From: Alopecurus myosuroides
Taxonomy: Eukaryota; Streptophyta; Magnoliopsida; Poales; Poaceae
Length of the DNA stretch: 64,000 nt
Assembly (NCBI GenBank): GCA_028641055.1
Contig: CM054057.1
Span: forward strand, 328,878,482 to 328,942,481
Reading direction: 5' to 3'
The position numbers were made by a program, and so were the translations under genes. How positions within the stretch are numbered: the first letter of the stretch is position 1; the number at the start of each line of letters is the position of its first letter. This document shows, in pieces, positions 47,778-59,100 of this stretch. The notes beneath the pieces were generated by a model that had not been told where the DNA came from, ran no database searches, and saw only the letters and a program-made list of their open reading frames with translations.

Positions 47778-49175
47778 ATGTCGCTCTCCAGCTTCCCCCC
47801 CGGCTGCGTGCTGGATCGCCGCGTTCGCGTGGACGAGGACGAAGACGACGATGAAGATCTCATCGCCGCCAAGCACCCGTTCTCGATCCTGAGCTGCGTC
47901 GACAAGCAGGCGTTCGGGTTCCATGGATATGACTCCTCCTACGCCGACGAGGCTGTACGGAGCCTTGACCTCGGCGTGTACCTCGCCGACGCGCCGCCAG
48001 ATCTCTCTTGCCTGGTCCTCCGGGGAGGCAGCCCGTTGACCAGCATCAGCGCCGTCGACAAAAACGTGTTGATCTTCACGACAACCTTCCCAGATCTCAG
48101 TCGGTATGTCTATCTCATTTACGACGCAAGCACCGGGTCCCTCCGCATGATCCCCCTGCTGAGAAGTTCCTTGTCAAGGGTTGCCCTTACGACTCGTATC
48201 CTCATCGCGCGCCCCCGCTCAGCAGCACGCCGTGGCGGCGATGCGTCCGACTATGCCCTGGTCCTCACCGGGAAGCTGGCCGTCGTCGATAAAGGAAAAG
48301 GTAGCCTCCAGCGACAGCAGGAGCAGGATTCTCTCTTTCTGTGGCGGCCATTTTCCTCGCAGCCTTGGTCAGAGATCAGGAAGGCCAGATTCCCCGACGA
48401 GGACGGGAGGAGGGTGTACCAAGCCGACGAGGTGTTCTGGCGCGATGGCCACGGTTACTGGGCAGACCTGCTGTGCGGCGTTATGTACTGCAGCTGCGAC
48501 GCCTTCTTCGACAACAAAGACAGCGCGGTGGAGTTTGGCTTCTTCAACCTCCCCTTTAAGCCCGCAGCTCACCACCGCTACAGTGAACGGGTTCCGCAGC
48601 CCGTCGCATACCGGACAATGGGCACCCATGCCTCTGGAAATGACTCCTCTACCATCAGGTTCGTCTCCATCAGCGGATTACTCGAGGACGTCGATCTCCA
48701 GGACCGCACGGTCACTGTTTGGAAGCTGTTGGGTCATGACATGGGATGGGAGATCCAGCACCAGCTCAGAGTTAGCACCCTGTGGGAGCTTGAGGGGTTC
48801 GGCAACCTGCCAAAGGATATGACACCCATGTACCCTCTCCTGAGCACGGAGGATGAGGATGTTATCTACTTTGCACTAGGCGAGTACACCGAGAACAGGA
48901 AGAAGGGAAAGTTTACACCGACCAGTGCGCACTACTTGCTTGCCATCAACATGCGCCATCAGATCCTTCTGAGCTCTGTCCGTCTCCCTCATCGGTCTGG
49001 CAGGCTTGACACCCCTGACCTCATCTCTTGTGATTTCAGCCGGTATCTCCGCACTGTGACCCTTGACATGTATCTGTTGAATCCGATTCAGACGATGAAT
49101 GAGAAGCTATTGTGTTTGGATCTCATTCATGATGAAGCAAAAAAAGAAGTCGAAGGAACATGGACTGATCGATGA
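47778..49175 (+). CDS. DUF1618 family protein, single exon, 465 aa
   Basis: The frame is uninterrupted and GC-rich. It ends in a TGA after residue 465, about the usual length for this family. Residues 19-27 are an acidic run (DEDEDDDED). The N-terminal half has SLDLGVYLADAPPDLSCLVL (63-81) and FTTTFPDLSRYVYLIYDAST. The DUF1618 core lies at about 220-345, with WRDGHGYWADLLCGVMYC (221-238), VEFGFFNLPFKP, STIRFVSISG and WELEGFG. The C-terminal part has HYLLAINMRHQILLSSVRLP. DUF1618 proteins are strongly expanded in grasses and of unknown biochemical function, sometimes with F-box neighbours or partners; I see no F-box here. The start was chosen as the first ATG after a CCG-rich leader. A LINE and a 26-kb array now separate the gene from its former upstream DNA, so expression may be reduced. 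It could be a recent pseudogene by promoter loss, but the coding sequence is intact. Confidence 0.85.
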   Translation: MSLSSFPPGCVLDRRVRVDEDEDDDEDLIAAKHPFSILSCVDKQAFGFHGYDSSYADEAVRSLDLGVYLADAPPDLSCLVLRGGSPLTSISAVDKNVLIFTTTFPDLSRYVYLIYDASTGSLRMIPLLRSSLSRVALTTRILIARPRSAARRGGDASDYALVLTGKLAVVDKGKGSLQRQQEQDSLFLWRPFSSQPWSEIRKARFPDEDGRRVYQADEVFWRDGHGYWADLLCGVMYCSCDAFFDNKDSAVEFGFFNLPFKPAAHHRYSERVPQPVAYRTMGTHASGNDSSTIRFVSISGLLEDVDLQDRTVTVWKLLGHDMGWEIQHQLRVSTLWELEGFGNLPKDMTPMYPLLSTEDEDVIYFALGEYTENRKKGKFTPTSAHYLLAINMRHQILLSSVRLPHRSGRLDTPDLISCDFSRYLRTVTLDMYLLNPIQTMNEKLLCLDLIHDEAKKEVEGTWTDR

Positions 49176-49222
49176 AGCAAAAAACAAGAAGATGGCAAAT
49201 ATCTTGAAGGAACATGAACTGA
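49129..49222 (+). repeat. Imperfect tandem duplication across the DUF1618 stop codon
   Basis: The phrase GATGAAGCAAAAAA...AAGAAG...GAAGGAACATG-ACTGA appears at 49129-49169 and again, with an insertion, at 49170-49222. The stop TGA falls in the second GATGAAGC. The duplication may have created the present C-terminus. Confidence 0.6.
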
Positions 49223-50365
49223 AAGTGTGGGAGCCCTGTGCTTAGTCGGTTCAGTGTGGACCATATTTATTAGATCTGGCTCTTGATGTTAATCATCTAT
49301 TTCTCTTAATCTGCCATGAAGTTACTGGGACAGTGTAGAATTGTTTATGGTATGCTGCTATAGCTAGATCTATAATGCTAATGTGTCGCGTTATGTGATG
49401 CAATTGTTGTGCTTGTGCTTAACTCCTTGTCTTTGCTAGAATGATGTTCTGAGTTGCTTGGATGCTGCGGGTGATGATATACAGTTATTGTTGGATGGTT
49501 AGTGTTAATGGTGTCATGATGAGCTAGATTTTAGTTGCTATCTTAGTGGTTTGTTTTATATGCATTTGTACATTTATTGTTTTGTTACGTAATTATCATG
49601 TCCTGTCCATGCTTAACGTGTTGTTTTATGTCTTGTACTTTCATTTGATTAGCTCAGTTAGTTCTGCCGTTTCAACTTTATTGCATCACCATGATCAGGC
49701 CAATATGATTAAGTTGTGTTGGGTACTATTACGTATTAGGGCTCTCCTATCCATGATCAGGTATATTTGATTCAACCTATCGGCTATTAGTACTCCCTTA
49801 ACCATTATTAGGTCAATATATGATTCAGTGTGTCAGATATTAGAACTACCTTTTGCAATAGGTCTTATATCTTTATTTAAGCATTTTTACTACCTTTTTA
49901 CTTCGTTTTTTGGGCAGGTTTTATCTTTTGTAGGTCCTTTTATTAGTAACTGGAGATGAATACAATTATTACTGTGCACATTGTTTTGTGGTCCTGCTGT
50001 CTTGTTACTCTTTCATTAATGCTCCTTGGTCCATAACTCCATATTCCTTAACTATATGTTTATTCAGCAATTGTACTATTGTAGGTTTCATTGCCGCTTG
50101 CTCTTTTGTTTCCTTTTGCAGATTTAAGTGTAACTGGTTGTTTTCCTCTTTTAGTTTGACTAGTTTAAATCAGTTTTGTCTGATGAGTCCCATGGTGATC
50201 CAATTGGCCAAGTTCCATAGAACTCCTGTTTGCTATATTGATGGAGAATGTATCTGGGCTTTATTTGATCCCTTCCCCTTATTTGTGAAGTTGGATCCTT
50301 TTAGTATAGGTAGTAATACAAGGTGACTTTCTTAGCCTAGATGTTTACGTCTTTGCTTTACTACT
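49176..50365. other. 3' flank of the DUF1618 gene, no gene seen
   Basis: The start of this AT-rich stretch is presumably the 3' UTR. It has only short open frames without domain features. I see no clear transposon ends. Confidence 0.5.
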
Positions 50366-51258
50366 AGGGGCTTGTTTGGTACCAGAGGATCCCGGGGTGA
50401 TCCTGGCCCTTTTCCCGGGTGCGAAACCCACGAGCAAAACCAGCCCGGGGAAGCCCACGGTCCCATTTGGTCACACCCTTGGGGGAGGGATCCCGGCCCC
50501 TTCCTCGGCCTTTCCCTCGGAAAGCTTTCCACTAGTCGGTAGGTCGGGGAGAGTTCGCCTCCTGAGCTTCTTCCTACAGCGACCGTCCCCTATCCCGCCC
50601 CTCCGCTCTCCGGCGGTCATCCTCCTCCTTTCTCTCCTCGCCCTCCCATTCTCCTCAGCCTCCCCCACCCCCCACCACACCAAGATCTGCTCCGCCTCGA
50701 GGTCATGTCGCCTCCAGCGACGACATAGGCCTTGCGCTGGGTTTCCTTCTCCCTCGATGAACGTAAGCCCCTACTCCTCCCTGCCTTGTTTTTTCCACTA
50801 GTTCATCTCGTATTCTGCCGTGATCTGATGAGTTGCTGCTCCAGATCTTGGAGCGCTACCGACCGGAGTCACCTCTTGCTGCATATCCTCTTTCAGCTAG
50901 CCTGTATCTTTTAGCCATGCTGACGGGAGGCACATCATCTAAGACAACTTCCTATGCATGATGATGTATTGTGGACTTCCTTTTTAATTAAAGTTCTTTG
51001 TTCCTGCTTAGGATATCATGTATGATACGTGTATTTTTTCCCTGCTAACAATCGCTCAACACTGTCGCCTAATCTCTCCTTCTTACACTTGTTTGTTTTC
51101 AGAATAAAGTTACTACATCAGATTGCAACTTGCTATTACACATTAGTCCATATCTCAATTTGGTACATAGGAATAAAGTTAGACAATCTATATTATATAA
51201 TCATTATTTCCTGCAATTTCTTCTTAATTCCACTGAACACTAATCTGTATATGTCAAA

Positions 51259-51310
51259 AACTCAAGATTGCATCTAGATCCTATAACTCAAGATTGCATC
51301 TAGATCCTAT
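51259..51310. repeat. 26-bp tandem duplication
   Basis: AACTCAAGATTGCATCTAGA plus TCCTAT occurs twice head to tail, at 51259 and 51285. Confidence 0.9.
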
Positions 51311-51641
51311 AATCTACAAATGTTTCTCCTACCAACTTGTTTTGATGATCCTATAATTTACGAAGTTCATCTTTTTCTGTATAAGTAATCTTGTAATTTC
51401 TGGGATTTGATCTGTTGTTAGAAGAGATTCCTTTCAGTTTCTTAGTTGACTGTGAAACATACGAGATAAAATGGTGAATAATATCTGCTTTAACGTCATC
51501 TTGCTATCGTGGTAAACTGAAAGAACTACCGGAGAAAATGATGTCCATTTGAAAGTTGTATTTGGGGAAGGAACAGATCATCTTTTTATATAGACCATCT
51601 AACTGGGTTGGCATTAACGAATCATATTATATCAGACTAAT

Positions 51642-51887
51642 AGTTCGTCGCCATTTTATACACCGCTGTAGCTGCGATCCAACTGTTCTCCTTGGATTAA
51701 GCTGTGTTAGAATGTTCTCCTTGTACACTACTAGCTGCGGCATGGTGCACACAGAACAATGGTACAGACATAACAATGGTACAGACATAACAATGGTGGC
51801 CGTGCTCACTACGTTATGTAAACATGCATGTGGTCGTTTACTTAAATAGTAGTTCTTCGCCATGTTATACACCGCTGCACCTGCGAT
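51642..51887. repeat. 37-bp direct repeat pair and a 17-bp tandem repeat between them
   Basis: AGTTCGTCGCC...TACACCGCTG...CTGCGAT at 51642-51678 recurs with a few mismatches at 51851-51887. Between them, GGTACAGACATAACAAT is repeated in tandem from about 51761 to 51795. Confidence 0.75.
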
Positions 51888-53588
51888 TCTTGTTGCATGT
51901 GCAAATTAAGATAAGCGTCGTCAGGCCATAGCAGTTTTGACAATTTTCAGAGATTCCAGTTGCTTAGCTCAATATGTGCATGTTTTTAGCTATTTCTGCC
52001 GTACTCGGACATCAGTTCATCCATTTTATCATTGAGACTTACCGAATCTTTACTACCTCACTAGGTTTTGTGTGCAAGAGGAAATTTTGTTGTTAAGAAC
52101 GTCACCACCAACAAGCTTGAGATCCATTACTAACTCACCAAGGTATGATGCGATGCACCCTTAGAGACTATGATATGCATATTGTACTGCTATGAAATTA
52201 AGAACATATTCAAGTCGTGTTGGTGCTGATTCAGGTGTTGGGTTCGATCCTGGTACTAGGATTTAGAGTCCGTTTTGAATCCACTACCTATTAGCTTACA
52301 ATATATGTTAGGTACCCAGCTCGTTAGCTTACCACTGCCTATTAGTTGCATGGATTAAGTTAAAAACATATTCAGTAGCATGTCCTATGTTGTTTATATA
52401 TTTGCTTCTTAGAGCATGCCTTATTCGTCCCCATGCTGATGTTTAGACAGACTAGGTTTCATATTCAGATTGCAATTTCAGATTGTGTGCAATTTGTTAA
52501 GACAGAAACAAAATCGATGAGGACCAGTTGTGTGCAATTTGCCTCATTTCAGATTGCAGTTTCAGTCTATTTTGGCATTCTTTATATCCCACATTAGGTT
52601 TAAAATTATTGTGTGTTCATGTTCTTTTGGACTTTCCATGACCATTCGAAGTACTTACCAGGGCCGATACTTAAACAAAACAGAACCCTCCCTCTTTGAC
52701 TTGACGTGAACATTCTGCTACCATATATCCAAAACAAAGATGTGACTCCTTTCATGAAAATTGGTACCTAGATGCTTTGATACCTTTTTATCAAATTGAA
52801 AAGCTTCTAGTTTTGTTACCTAGATGTAAGAAATTATAGGAGCAAAAATCTCTATTTTATCCTGTGAAAATATGATCTTTTATTGTGAAGCGGATGTTAT
52901 ACTGTCCCCTGCTACAAGCTGCAGGCGGCCGCTGCTGAGGAGTCATTAATGGTTGTAGGATGGCCTTGCACACCATGGCACTGATGAAGGGTAAAATTCA
53001 GTTATTGAGTAGAAAACATAACACATCCTTTGAAGATTGTCCTTTTCTCAGTTTTAGGAATTACTTGTGACAGCAATGACCAAGGAAGTAGAGATAATTT
53101 TATCATATATCCTACAAGCTACTAGCTACAGTTTAGCTGTCGGCCAAAAAGAAAATGGAAATCTGAGTCAAGAGTTTTCATCAAGCTACTTAGAATAGTT
53201 ATATTTTATATATCTGGGACCTGATCCATATATATAAATGGGTTCTGGCCGTGGTTGCAGTGCAAAAGGTTATATGATACATGCTAAATTACTTATACTA
53301 GTTTCGGAGAGAAATTCATTGAATGCGGTAATATTCATTTGTACTGATCTGATGCAACCATGGGTCTATAGAAGATGCATCGTGGCTTTACTCTAATACT
53401 TTAGTTAGTCGATAACATTTGCTTGTTTGAAAATGAGTTGAGCTGGTATGAATGATCATTGGTTCGAAAGCAATTAAATTGGCCCGTGAATTTGAACCCT
53501 GATTTGTTTTTGTTAATGTCCCATTTGTGCTTCCAGTTCGTGAAACGTGATAGTTATGCCATCCTTTTAGCTTATTTAATCGATCCAC

Positions 53589-53631
53589 TTTTGTCAAACT
53601 TTGTGACAATTAATTTGAGACGGAGGGAGTA
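53589..53631. mobile_element. Truncated Stowaway-type MITE end
   Basis: TTTGTGACAATTAATTTGAG followed by ACGGAGGGAG and TA is the right terminus of a Stowaway MITE. I could not find a convincing left terminus, so it is a fragment or a diverged copy. Confidence 0.65.
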
Positions 53632-54503
53632 CTATAATGGATAATTTATGCAGCCCAGGTTCTGTTATCTTGATGTAGACAATGTTTTGAACAGACCTTG
53701 ATTTTTCGTGGTCTCCATTTTTGGTGCAGGTATGACTGAATGTTTCCCGTCATGTCCTTGTGGTGCAGTTCACGCTGGTACCCTGTATATCTAAGAGGGG
53801 CATTTGTACAACTTTCACCTGCATACAATTGTTTTTGAAAAGTTTAATGCAGGTAAACTATGGTTAGACTTAGGTGCAAACTTATTATGCTTACTTAAAG
53901 CTATTGAGACGGATTGTGTTGTGCCTGTGGGTTGGGTTTGTGCTATTCTTGCTTTTCCCACGTACTAGTTCAAATGCGTAGTTTCCGTTCTATAGTCCAT
54001 GGTCAAAAATAAAAACATAAATAGCTTAGTGTTAGATATTTTTTTATGTCAGCATGCTGATGGAAGTACATCATCGAGTTATGTTTATTGTGGCTTTCCC
54101 TGTATATTGTGGCTCTCTCTCTTGCATCATCGCTTTGTTGTATTGTCATACGAGATGTTGTGCTCTTTGCATGCTGCGTAAATTATTAGTTCAAATTTGT
54201 ATTTTCCCTGATTCAAATAGTTCAGTTCTTCCATTTAGTAATATTTTTGTTGCAAGTAGAAATTCTGAAATCATCCGATGAATCGTATCCAATGAGCTCA
54301 GTTAGTTCCGTGATTAGAATTGTTATCGATCTCCTTTTCAGCTGTGGTCTACAAATTTGTAAGATTTAAATAGTTGAAACTTGAAACTCTTCATGTACCT
54401 AACTTCCTACAGATATTGGTAGATACTATTCTATTATTGTGTTTGAAAACAGTGTATTGATACTATTGTAGTTTGAAAGCTGTTCATTGAAACTATTCTA
54501 TTA

Positions 54504-54627
54504 CTCCCTCCGTTCAACAATAGATGACTTGCTTTTGTCTATATATGGATGCATCTAGACACTAAAACATGTCTAGATACATCCATATCTAGAAAAGTGA
54601 AAGTCATCTATTGTTGAACGGAGGGAG
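54504..54627. mobile_element. Stowaway MITE (124 bp)
   Basis: The termini CTCCCTCCGTTCAACAATAG and its inverse are near-perfect inverted repeats over more than 25 bp, flanked by TA at 54502-54503 and 54628-54629. CTCCCTCCGTTC ends and TA duplications define Tc1/Mariner-derived Stowaway MITEs of Triticeae. Non-coding. Confidence 0.93.
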
Positions 54628-54797
54628 TAGTTGCTAACTTACACTGTTTCTTGTAAGTCAGCAAACGCCGAAGCTATGTTATGTGATGTTGACGTGGAGT
54701 AGAGAAAGACTTGAGCAAGAATCTTGATTGTCGCCTTAGCTCTCCTGAAGTTTTGCTACTTCTGACATGACAATTTGAAGATTCTGAACTTTTGGTA

Positions 54798-54916
54798 CTC
54801 CCTTTGTGTCAAATTAATTGTCATAAAGATAGACAAAAGTGGATGTAGACATAATTTAGTGTTAGATACATCAATTTTTGTCCATCTTTGTGACCATTAA
54901 TTTGAGACAGAAGGAG
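54798..54916. mobile_element. Stowaway MITE (119 bp)
   Basis: The left end CTCCCTTTGTGTCAAATTAA pairs with the right end TTAATTTGAGACAGAAGGAG and is flanked by TA on both sides. It is slightly more diverged than the neighbouring copy. Non-coding. Confidence 0.92.
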
Positions 54917-55663
54917 TATTTAGATATATAGGTCTAGGCCAGCCCAGCAGCTTGTGTTTCTGCTAGCTAAATATTGTTCAGCAGTTATAATGGTTTAGTT
55001 CTAAAATTCACAGCATATCTGAGAAAGGATGCAACGATATTGGTTGCAATGGTGGTTGTCATTCCGGAGATCAAAACAGTCCATATGCAATATTTGATTT
55101 TGTTTTGTCACGTGCACGTTGAGAAAGTGATAAGACTACATCCTTTTCAACTAAGTTTTTTTTTTTTTTAAATTTTAGTTTTCCTTCGTGACTCCTTACT
55201 ATTTTGTATGTTTGGGGTTTCCCGCCTCTGTTGCCAAACTGCCACAGGGAAAGGGGAAATTCTCCACCATAGGAGAGGGGATCCCGTGTGCATTCTAAAT
55301 CTACGGGGATACCGTTCCTGGTATTTCCTCCTCTGACAGCCAAACAAAGCTTAGGTGAAAAGCGCGCGTGCTTCGGTTCTGTGTAACATGTGGGGAGAGC
55401 AACCTGAAGCCCGCGAGCATGTTTCCCCCTATTGTATGTATATCTACTAGTGTTCATAGAGCAAAGTTGCTAAAACATAGTTAAACCTAAGGCCTCGCTT
55501 GGGAAGTCAGATTTATTTCCCACCCGGAACAATCAACCGCGTATTTCCGTGGTGCACAACTACACAGCAAAAACGAGGGTAAAGATACAGACCTCTCTAG
55601 CTCCGTTGTTATTTCCAGATGAAACGGGCCAAAACGGGGGACTGCTAGAAAAGTTACCCGTTA

Positions 55664-55808
55664 GGGCTCGCTTGGCTCGTCGTTGAATATTATGGGCCCG
55701 TAAAAAAATTTGGAGCTTCTTTGTAGCTCCGTATTTTGAGCAGGACGTGGACAGGTCCGTAATTTTGGACGGGGGTATCTGCTAATAAACGGTGAGCCAA
55801 TCGGGCCC
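55664..55808. mobile_element. Tourist/Harbinger-type MITE (145 bp)
   Basis: The left end GGGCTCGCTTGGCTCGTCGTT and right end AACGGTGAGCCAATCGGGCCC are imperfect inverted repeats of 21 bp. TTA flanks the element at 55661-55663 and 55809-55811, the 3-bp duplication typical of PIF/Harbinger MITEs. Non-coding. Confidence 0.88.
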
Positions 55809-55935
55809 TTAACCAAGTTCCAAAACTGGGCTAGGCCAGGAAAAATGGAAAATATCAAGCTCCGAGAAATACACGACTTTTGGGCTAATATACAACAATC
55901 CAAGCCGCACCTAAGATGGTAATAGCAGAAAAGGT

Positions 55936-56156
55936 TAGAGCAACTCTAGCAGAGGCCTTATAACGCGAACCAAAAAACCGCTTTTCAGTTCGCGTTTTGC
56001 CTGCTTCTACGGGTTGCGGAGGGAGAGATGGTAGCATAACCCATATAAACTGAACTAAAAATTCGATTTCATTCAAACGCGACGAACTCACCATGCGAAC
56101 TCAGTGAAACATCTGCACGTGAACTTTGGCATACATCGAAATTTCATCGCCAACTA
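55936..56156. mobile_element. Possible MITE fragment cut by the right-hand LARD
   Basis: GAGCAACTCTAGCAGAGGCC is a terminal phrase I associate with many small grass DNA transposons. The matching end is not seen on this side, and the LTR begins at 56157. A partner beyond the window would confirm it. Confidence 0.35.
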
Positions 56157-59100
56157 TGTAACAACCCAATTTTTGGGGGAGAGGAAAAACTTGTTTTCAA
56201 TAACCCAAAAATCAGGGCCAACAAAAACTTTTTACTATATATGACTGATGCTTGTGTTTTCTTTTCTATTTGGTTGTTGTATGTGTTTGTGTTTGAGTTT
56301 GTTAACAACTAACATTAAAACCAATGATCATAACTTTCTTAAACCACAACCCTTGTGATCAAGTCATGGCAAGAAAGCTTATCATCTTCATCCATCACAC
56401 TCTTTTGGCAAAAACCTTTTTGAAAATGTTTTGATTTTAGAAGAAACCCAAAGGCCAAGTTTTGAGAAAACAAAAGATAATTTCCAAAACTATATGGAAA
56501 GTATTTTGGGGCTAATCATCTCCAACCTGTTTTCAATCAAGATGTTTTTGCAAGTATTTCAAAAGCTCCTTCCGAATTCCTTCTTTTTGCAAAAACAATA
56601 AGAAGGGACTATGTTACCCCTGTGTTTTACCTCAATTATATTCTTTTGGAAATAAAAACTTTTGATCTGAAGCTCTTTACAAAATCCTCTTGTCATGGTA
56701 TGTCTTGATCATTACCTAAAATTAACATTTGAGAAAAACACGTGGAAATTAAATTAGAGCACTCAGTTGCTTGAGTGATCATGTACTTAGTCTTGTTATT
56801 ATCTGCTTGTTGTGTGATTTTGTCTTGTGTTTGCCTGGAAGTATTTATTTCTGTTTGTTGATGAATGTGTGTTGTTTTAAGTAAATAAAATTTAGTAATA
56901 GCAATATCAAACATCAATACCATATTCCATCTCATGTCCATATCATCTTCTGTTTTCTTAAAAATCTCCAACTTTGGAGACATGCCTTTAAGGCAAACCT
57001 TGAGCTATTCATCAATGCATCATCATACATCTCATTGTCTATATCTATGCTATCCATACAAGTTGTTATTTTGGATATTGAAACCATTTGGTATCATCCA
57101 TCAAAGTCCTTTTGAAGGCATCCCCAAAATAGTATTTCCATTTTAAAAGCATTTTACTATTTATTATTTTCCATTTTCCAAAAGGCCAGAAATGGACTTT
57201 TAAATATTTTGTGAAGAAAAGTATTTCCTAAAACCTTGGCAAAATTACCCAACATGACTATGGTGATGTGGGATCATTTTCTACAAAACCATTTGGAAGT
57301 TGTGTTGAAAATTTTGGAGAAAACATTTAAAAACAGATTCAGCACTTTTTGAATTTCCAAAATTTTGTGAAAGAAATATTTTTACAAACTCTTGAGGCCA
57401 CCATCTCTAGACTCCATTTTTCATCCTCTATCCAATGGGCATGATCTTTCACATATGTTCTATTCAAACTATTGGTGAAAACAATCAAAAACCTCCACTG
57501 GTCACTCTGGTCACTGTTGAGTTCAAGCTTATCATGGCCAATCATTGCATTCTCTCCACCTCTCTCTTCATCCCTGGCATTGTAAACATCCATATTGCAC
57601 TCCTATACATGGTCTACCAACCCCTAACTCTCTTCCTCTCCCTCTCTCTCAGCCAATAGCAAGTGGACAAAGATGGTGATCACCCTCCTCTTCTCACTCC
57701 ACCTCCACAGTGCATCCCAGAAGAAAATATCGCGCCAACACAATCCTCTCACACCCGTGAACTCTCTGGAACGAGCCCTCGCTCTCTCCTTGTCTACATC
57801 TCCATTGCTCGTGAGTTGTCCATGGCGCCCAGGACACGCTCGCCACGTCCCTCACGTTCCGACACTTGGGACGCATGCTCAGCCTCGAAACCGCGCCAAC
57901 TTGCTCCACGATCTCTCCAGGAGCATGCCCGTGCTCTCCCTTGGCCTCATTCGCCCTCCGATCCCCTCCTCATCTCTGTCGAACACCTACGGGTGGGAGC
58001 TCGGAGCTCAGGCTCCCGCTCGCTACAAACCACCTCCACTGTCTCTAGCTGTTCCTAGAGGACCTCCTGGTCATGCTCCACCACCCAGGCGACCCTTGCT
58101 TCTTCCTTGAAGCCAACAACTGAGCCGCCATGGTCGCCGTGGGCGCCGTCCACCGACCTATGCGGCCAGGCCACCCCGAGCCTCCTCCTTGATGTCTACC
58201 CTACCGCACCACCTCTACTCCTCCCCAATAGAACTTTCATCGCAAAACCCCTCTCCCTTACCCTCCTAATCAAAGGATCGAATCGGAACCCTCCGCGTGC
58301 AACCTCACCATCGAACGGAAGGTACAGCGCACCTCTGCCCTCGATGATTGCTTCACTGGCCTCCCCTCTAATCTCTCTTGCCCGTGAATACCATTAATAC
58401 CTTCCTTGTCCATCACAGGTCCGTCGCCATCCATGGCATGTCCGGCCGCCACGGGTTCCCGCCGAACTCCGGTCGGGAGACTTCCCAAGAAAGCGCCTAT
58501 GAGGGCATCAGATGCGCGTCGTCGTCCGGGTCCTCCTCGACTTTTTCTCGGTTCCAGGAGATGCCGGGAACTCACTCCGGCGAGATTACGGCGAAGCTCC
58601 ACCTCGGGCCACTGTGCCCTCTGATTCCCGCCGCCCATTTCTGGTCATCGGCAGCGAGCCCCTACGCGGCGTCAATCCGGCCGTTGGATTCGAATCCAAC
58701 GGCAAGATACCCCTTCATCGGCGCCTCCATCATGAGCCGTCGGATTCTAATCAACGTAAGCACTTTAAATCCCCTCCACGCGGGAAACGATCGTGGGCCG
58801 GCCCATCTCCCTTCTGCTCTCTGCGTTGCTCAGCTCGGAGCAGATCCGGCCCGCTAATCTTTTTCTGCAGGTTGTATTTTCCTTTTTCTGCAGATCTGTT
58901 TTCTGATGATTGGTTTAACTCAAAAAAAAAATGTTAACCAGTGAATCTTGCCAAACTAAAAATCATAGTTATAGCTATATAAATTCTTAACCATCTCCAA
59001 CTTGCAGATCTAGTTTTTGTGCTGTATTTTAGGAGAAATAAAATAAATGGAAGAAGCACTCTGTTTCACCTTTTAAATCATAACTTTAGTTTTATGTATC

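Larger units (their letters stand above)
50366..55354. mobile_element. Possible 5-kb TIR element with GCTTGTTTGG ends
   Basis: The left end reads GGGGCTTGTTTGGTACCAGAG after CTA. The right end, inverted, reads GCTTTGTTTGGCTGTCAGAGG after TAA. Ends of the GGGCTTGTTTGG type with 3-bp TWA duplications are known for PIF/Harbinger-type elements. Repair is imperfect, however, and no transposase is visible inside. A GC-rich, gene-like stretch at 50560-50765 is followed by an exon-like ATGAACGTAAGC junction. The rest is AT-rich with several MITEs. The pairing may be coincidental. Confidence 0.3.

Noticed and set aside
55492..55663. A second MITE starting GGCCTCGCTTGGG
   Set aside because: The start resembles MITE ends, but I found no matching inverted end or target duplication.
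57663..58857. Several 130-160-codon open frames on the plus strand
   Set aside because: They overlap in different frames within the GC island of the right-hand LTR and lack any recognisable domain.
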